NCBI GenBank assembly: GCA_900769055.1
Contig: CAAGFF010000246.1
Coordinates: forward strand, 1-44,524
Direction: 5' to 3'
Source of the DNA: an uncultured Prevotella sp.
GTDB lineage: Bacteria; Bacteroidota; Bacteroidia; Bacteroidales; Bacteroidaceae
DNA length: 44,524 nucleotides
Of this stretch, positions 42,143 through 44,524 are shown in pieces. The position numbers and the translations under genes are program-made. How positions within the stretch are numbered: the first letter of the stretch is position 1; each line of letters begins with the position of its first letter. Under the pieces are notes generated by a model, which did not search any database, had not been told where the DNA came from, and worked only from the letters and a program-made list of their open reading frames with translations.

Positions 42143-42178
42143 GAAGTTAAAGAAGTTAAGGAAGTTGAGTCAGTTATC
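42143..42178. repeat. Nonamer array, four units over a stop codon
   Basis: Units gaagttaaa, gaagttaag, gaagttgag, tcagttatc, each nine bases. The TAA of the convergent Omp28-like gene (42174-42176) lies in the last unit. Confidence 0.82.
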
Positions 42179-43946
42179 TAAGAACTTTCTTCCCGTCAAC
42201 GATATATAACTGTTTACGGTGCCCTGGCCCTGCTGTCTCGGGCAGAGACTTCAGGCGCATACCGGCAAGGTTGTATATGGCATGAGGGGTATCATCGGAA
42301 TGGTCAGTTCCTGAAGGCCTTATTCCTGATGTCACATCCAGCAGGTCAACGGAGTTAGCATTAAGAACATTGCAGTCGTTCTTGTCATCGGGATTATACT
42401 TGGCCACAAATGCAACAGCCGTCATCTTGTCGATGTTCCACTCCTCGGGAATAACAAAGGAGTAGTCTGCCTCATAGCCTTCCTGCAAGTCGATGGCATC
42501 TCCCCATGACGGGGTAAGGCTCTTGCGTGCGGCATGGCGATGCCAGAAGTTGCCCAAGGCACCATTCTGTGTCGTTGTAAAGATGCTGTCCTCGGTAAGG
42601 AACACGTACAGTCTGGCCATATCGGCACCAGCTACGGGCAGCAGCTGGCTGCCCTTGACATTGACCGATACTGTCCTTGTCTCGTCGTCAAGGGTGACTT
42701 TCATGTCTACTGACGCTATGGCGGGTATCTTCATCGCCACGTCATGGAAGAGCTTGGCACGTGAACCGCTGCCATCAATCACAGGCACGCCATAATCATA
42801 ATAGTCCGGGTATTCCTCTCCAAAACATGTGCGGTCTGCCATCAAGGCTGGAGCAAAGAGGTTAGTCGGCCTGTAGAACCACTCATAGTCCTTGCTTGCG
42901 TCTATTGTCAGACCATCGGAATAGAAACCGGCATGATGGCACAGCTCTATATAGTCGTTGCAGTCCTTCATAGTCTCCGTGATGGCAACATGGGCGCCAG
43001 CACAGTTTACGCACAGCTCAGTGGAGAACACCTCCAGAAGCATCTTGCGCTGAACGAACGACTCTCTGCAGACAGCCCTCTTGGTTGTCGAGTAATTGTC
43101 TGCCGCTATAGGGTCTGAGTCGCCATTGACGGCTGATATGCACAGCTGCAAGTCGTACTCGCCCTCATCGGGCAGGGTATAGCCTGCCAGCGTAAAGCTG
43201 CCCTTGCTACGCGGCTTCACATCAGTCATACTGATAGTCTCCGTAGAGGCGACGTTGCCATTGACGATGTAGCTGAACGTAAGACTTGTCACATTGTCAA
43301 GTCCGAGATTGAAGAACTCTCCCTCACATGCTGTCTGAGCGCCTTTAAGCGCATAGGCCGGCATACGGAGTGTACCAAGACGCACATTAGAGCGTGGCAG
43401 GTTGTCTCCTGCAACAATAGCCGTAATGGCTGGGCTGCAACCGTTATTGTAAGTCTTCCATCCGAGCGTATCACACTTTATCCACTCCTCGTCGGTCACC
43501 AGCCTCTTACAGTATGCGAGGAAGCGTTGCCCCTTGGCCTCGAACCCTACATATATGGCAGAGCCGTCAACGACGTATGGACTATCGAGCGTCACCGTCA
43601 CCCATCCTGAGCCTGTAGCCGTGAAAGCCTGCTCAACCAGAGGAGTGCCGTTGAGGTCGGATGTTACGAACACCCTACCCTCATCCGTAGCCCCGCATAC
43701 GGCAACCTTAACCGTTCCGATGGTGCATCCCTTGTATGCCTGCATGGTTGATGCAGGAAAGAAGACGGCCTCGCCCGGTGCCTCTACCCCACTCTTGACT
43801 TGCTCCATGAGCACGGTACCCGTGCCGCCGGTGTTGGAGAGGACAATCTCGTCAGCCCCTGCCGTCAACGGCATAAGGCTGACAAAGGCCGCAAGCACCA
43901 TGCTTGCGACCCTTGAGACGGTATGGAAAGAATTATGTGTTTTCAT
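42174..43946 (-). CDS. Omp28-like secreted protein with a CxxC-type motif
   Basis: The 590-residue protein has a signal peptide (MVLAAFVSLMPLTAGAD), an N-terminal beta-rich region (about 30-200, a jelly-roll-like domain) and a second beta domain (about 205-300). The Omp28-type segment has KMLLEVFSTELCVNCAGAHVAI at about 300-320, where CVNC sits where thioredoxin-like proteins have CxxC. The C terminus (about 540-590) includes IYNLAGMRLKSLP and ends YIVDGKKVLR, like the sorting tails of the group. Omp28 proteins of Porphyromonas are outer-membrane or surface proteins of unclear role. Its start overlaps the preceding gene's stop by four bases. Confidence 0.82.
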   Translation of the reverse strand: MKTHNSFHTVSRVASMVLAAFVSLMPLTAGADEIVLSNTGGTGTVLMEQVKSGVEAPGEAVFFPASTMQAYKGCTIGTVKVAVCGATDEGRVFVTSDLNGTPLVEQAFTATGSGWVTVTLDSPYVVDGSAIYVGFEAKGQRFLAYCKRLVTDEEWIKCDTLGWKTYNNGCSPAITAIVAGDNLPRSNVRLGTLRMPAYALKGAQTACEGEFFNLGLDNVTSLTFSYIVNGNVASTETISMTDVKPRSKGSFTLAGYTLPDEGEYDLQLCISAVNGDSDPIAADNYSTTKRAVCRESFVQRKMLLEVFSTELCVNCAGAHVAITETMKDCNDYIELCHHAGFYSDGLTIDASKDYEWFYRPTNLFAPALMADRTCFGEEYPDYYDYGVPVIDGSGSRAKLFHDVAMKIPAIASVDMKVTLDDETRTVSVNVKGSQLLPVAGADMARLYVFLTEDSIFTTTQNGALGNFWHRHAARKSLTPSWGDAIDLQEGYEADYSFVIPEEWNIDKMTAVAFVAKYNPDDKNDCNVLNANSVDLLDVTSGIRPSGTDHSDDTPHAIYNLAGMRLKSLPETAGPGHRKQLYIVDGKKVLR

Positions 43947-44524
43947 TTTGCAACCTTGAAAGTCTTGACGCCTGCAGCGGTAGCCACTCTGAGGATATAT
44001 GTTCCTGCTGGCATTGCCGAAAGGTCAATTGCCTGCCTCTGTCCTACCGACTTGAGATATTTACCTGAAGCATCATAAAGGCTGACGGCGATGTATGCGC
44101 CACGGACGATGGCCTTATTGCCATCGAAGTCAAGTGAAACAACCATGTCTGGATTCAGGGCAGTGCCAATTCCGTCAGTAACATCCTCCGATGCGCACAT
44201 AGGGTAGTTGTATGCAGTGTCTCCGGCAATTGCTGTTCCTGCTCCAACAAATACCTTACCCTCATCATCGCAGTCCCACATGGGGTACATGGTCTTGTAT
44301 GATACTGGGTAGCGGTTGCCGGCAGCATCGGCACAAAGAGTCTCTTCGGTCAATATTGACAATCTGTCGTTCGGCGAAACCATGAAATAAGTCAGGTCAC
44401 CATTAGCCAGCTGGAAGAAGCCATAGAGATTACCTTTGGCATCAGAGTTGTAGATGCATCCACCATTGAAGTTCTTGACACCGTCCTCTTCCTCACCGCA
44501 ATCGTAGATCTGGTAAAGTATGCC
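43943..44524 (-). CDS. 3' part of a secreted protein with a C-terminal sorting-domain-like end (partial)
   Basis: The frame is open from the window edge (194 codons) to the TGA at 43943; the start lies outside. Visible residues are beta-rich and polar with no recognised catalytic motif. The last 80 residues fit a type IX secretion sorting domain: VSLYDASGKYLKSV, AIDLSAMPAGTYILRV and a basic end KTFKVAK. The stop overlaps the ATG of the Omp28-like gene (ATGA), so both are translated together and may form one surface system. Confidence 0.7.
   Translation of the reverse strand, partial: GILYQIYDCGEEEDGVKNFNGGCIYNSDAKGNLYGFFQLANGDLTYFMVSPNDRLSILTEETLCADAAGNRYPVSYKTMYPMWDCDDEGKVFVGAGTAIAGDTAYNYPMCASEDVTDGIGTALNPDMVVSLDFDGNKAIVRGAYIAVSLYDASGKYLKSVGQRQAIDLSAMPAGTYILRVATAAGVKTFKVAK

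Noticed and set aside
43943..44383. Treating the ATG at 44383 as the start of the last protein
   Set aside because: The frame is open for 47 further codons to the window edge with the same kind of sequence and no signal peptide follows the ATG, so the gene is cut by the edge.

Overview
The window looks like a chromosomal segment from a Bacteroidales bacterium, most likely of the Prevotella group. Four things point there: a short primary sigma factor with no region 1.1; at least ten promoters of the Bacteroidetes type (TTTG, about 20 bases, TAnnTTTG) with no clear Shine-Dalgarno sequences; Bacteroidetes-restricted families (Fkp, GSCFA, DUF3822, Omp28-like, DHHW); and secreted proteins ending in type-IX-like tails. 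No rRNA, tRNA, CRISPR array, intact insertion sequence or prophage gene was seen. Most of the window is chromosomal housekeeping with surface-polysaccharide modules between.

Layout. 1-9250 (minus strand): YfhO-type membrane protein, a secreted multidomain glycosidase-like protein, the bifunctional fucose salvage enzyme Fkp, a GSCFA protein, and the 5' end of a GH31-like hydrolase that leaves the window. 9467-10664 (plus): mtnN and luxS, the pair that makes the AI-2 precursor. 10746-14137 (minus): panB, panC, panD and coaBC, from ketoisovalerate to phosphopantetheine. 14331-18526 (plus): a TolC/EmrA/EmrB-like tripartite MFS pump, followed by an AraC-type regulator (18808). 19759-24369: an outer-membrane barrel, DUF3822-rsmD, cardiolipin synthase, queE and queD. 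24414-28056: dnaG behind a tandem-domain acetylesterase. 28475-33248 (minus): a compact four-gene operon (SGNH hydrolase, MBOAT acyltransferase, two DHHW/AlgJ-like proteins) that is very likely an exopolysaccharide O-acetylation machine. 33478-37590: OmpA-like lipoprotein, HAD phosphatase, isocitrate dehydrogenase and the primary sigma factor. After a 768-base gene-free stretch come a stand-alone AraC-type DNA-binding domain, an acyltransferase-3 protein, typA and rpsO. The window ends in two secreted proteins, one Omp28-like and one cut by the edge.

The most unusual pattern is not a gene. Many intergenic gaps carry short tandem arrays with a fixed period (7, 8, 9 or 22 bases), and several run directly into a stop codon. 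In panB, panD and coaBC, and in the Omp28-like gene, the stop codon lies within the array or at its first unit. A 36-base element is present in two identical copies, and an octamer array forms a perfect 28-base inverted repeat. The best gene-level candidates for new biology are the O-acetylation operon with its duplicated DHHW gene and the glycosidase-Fkp gene pair. No completely new system can be claimed from sequence reading alone.
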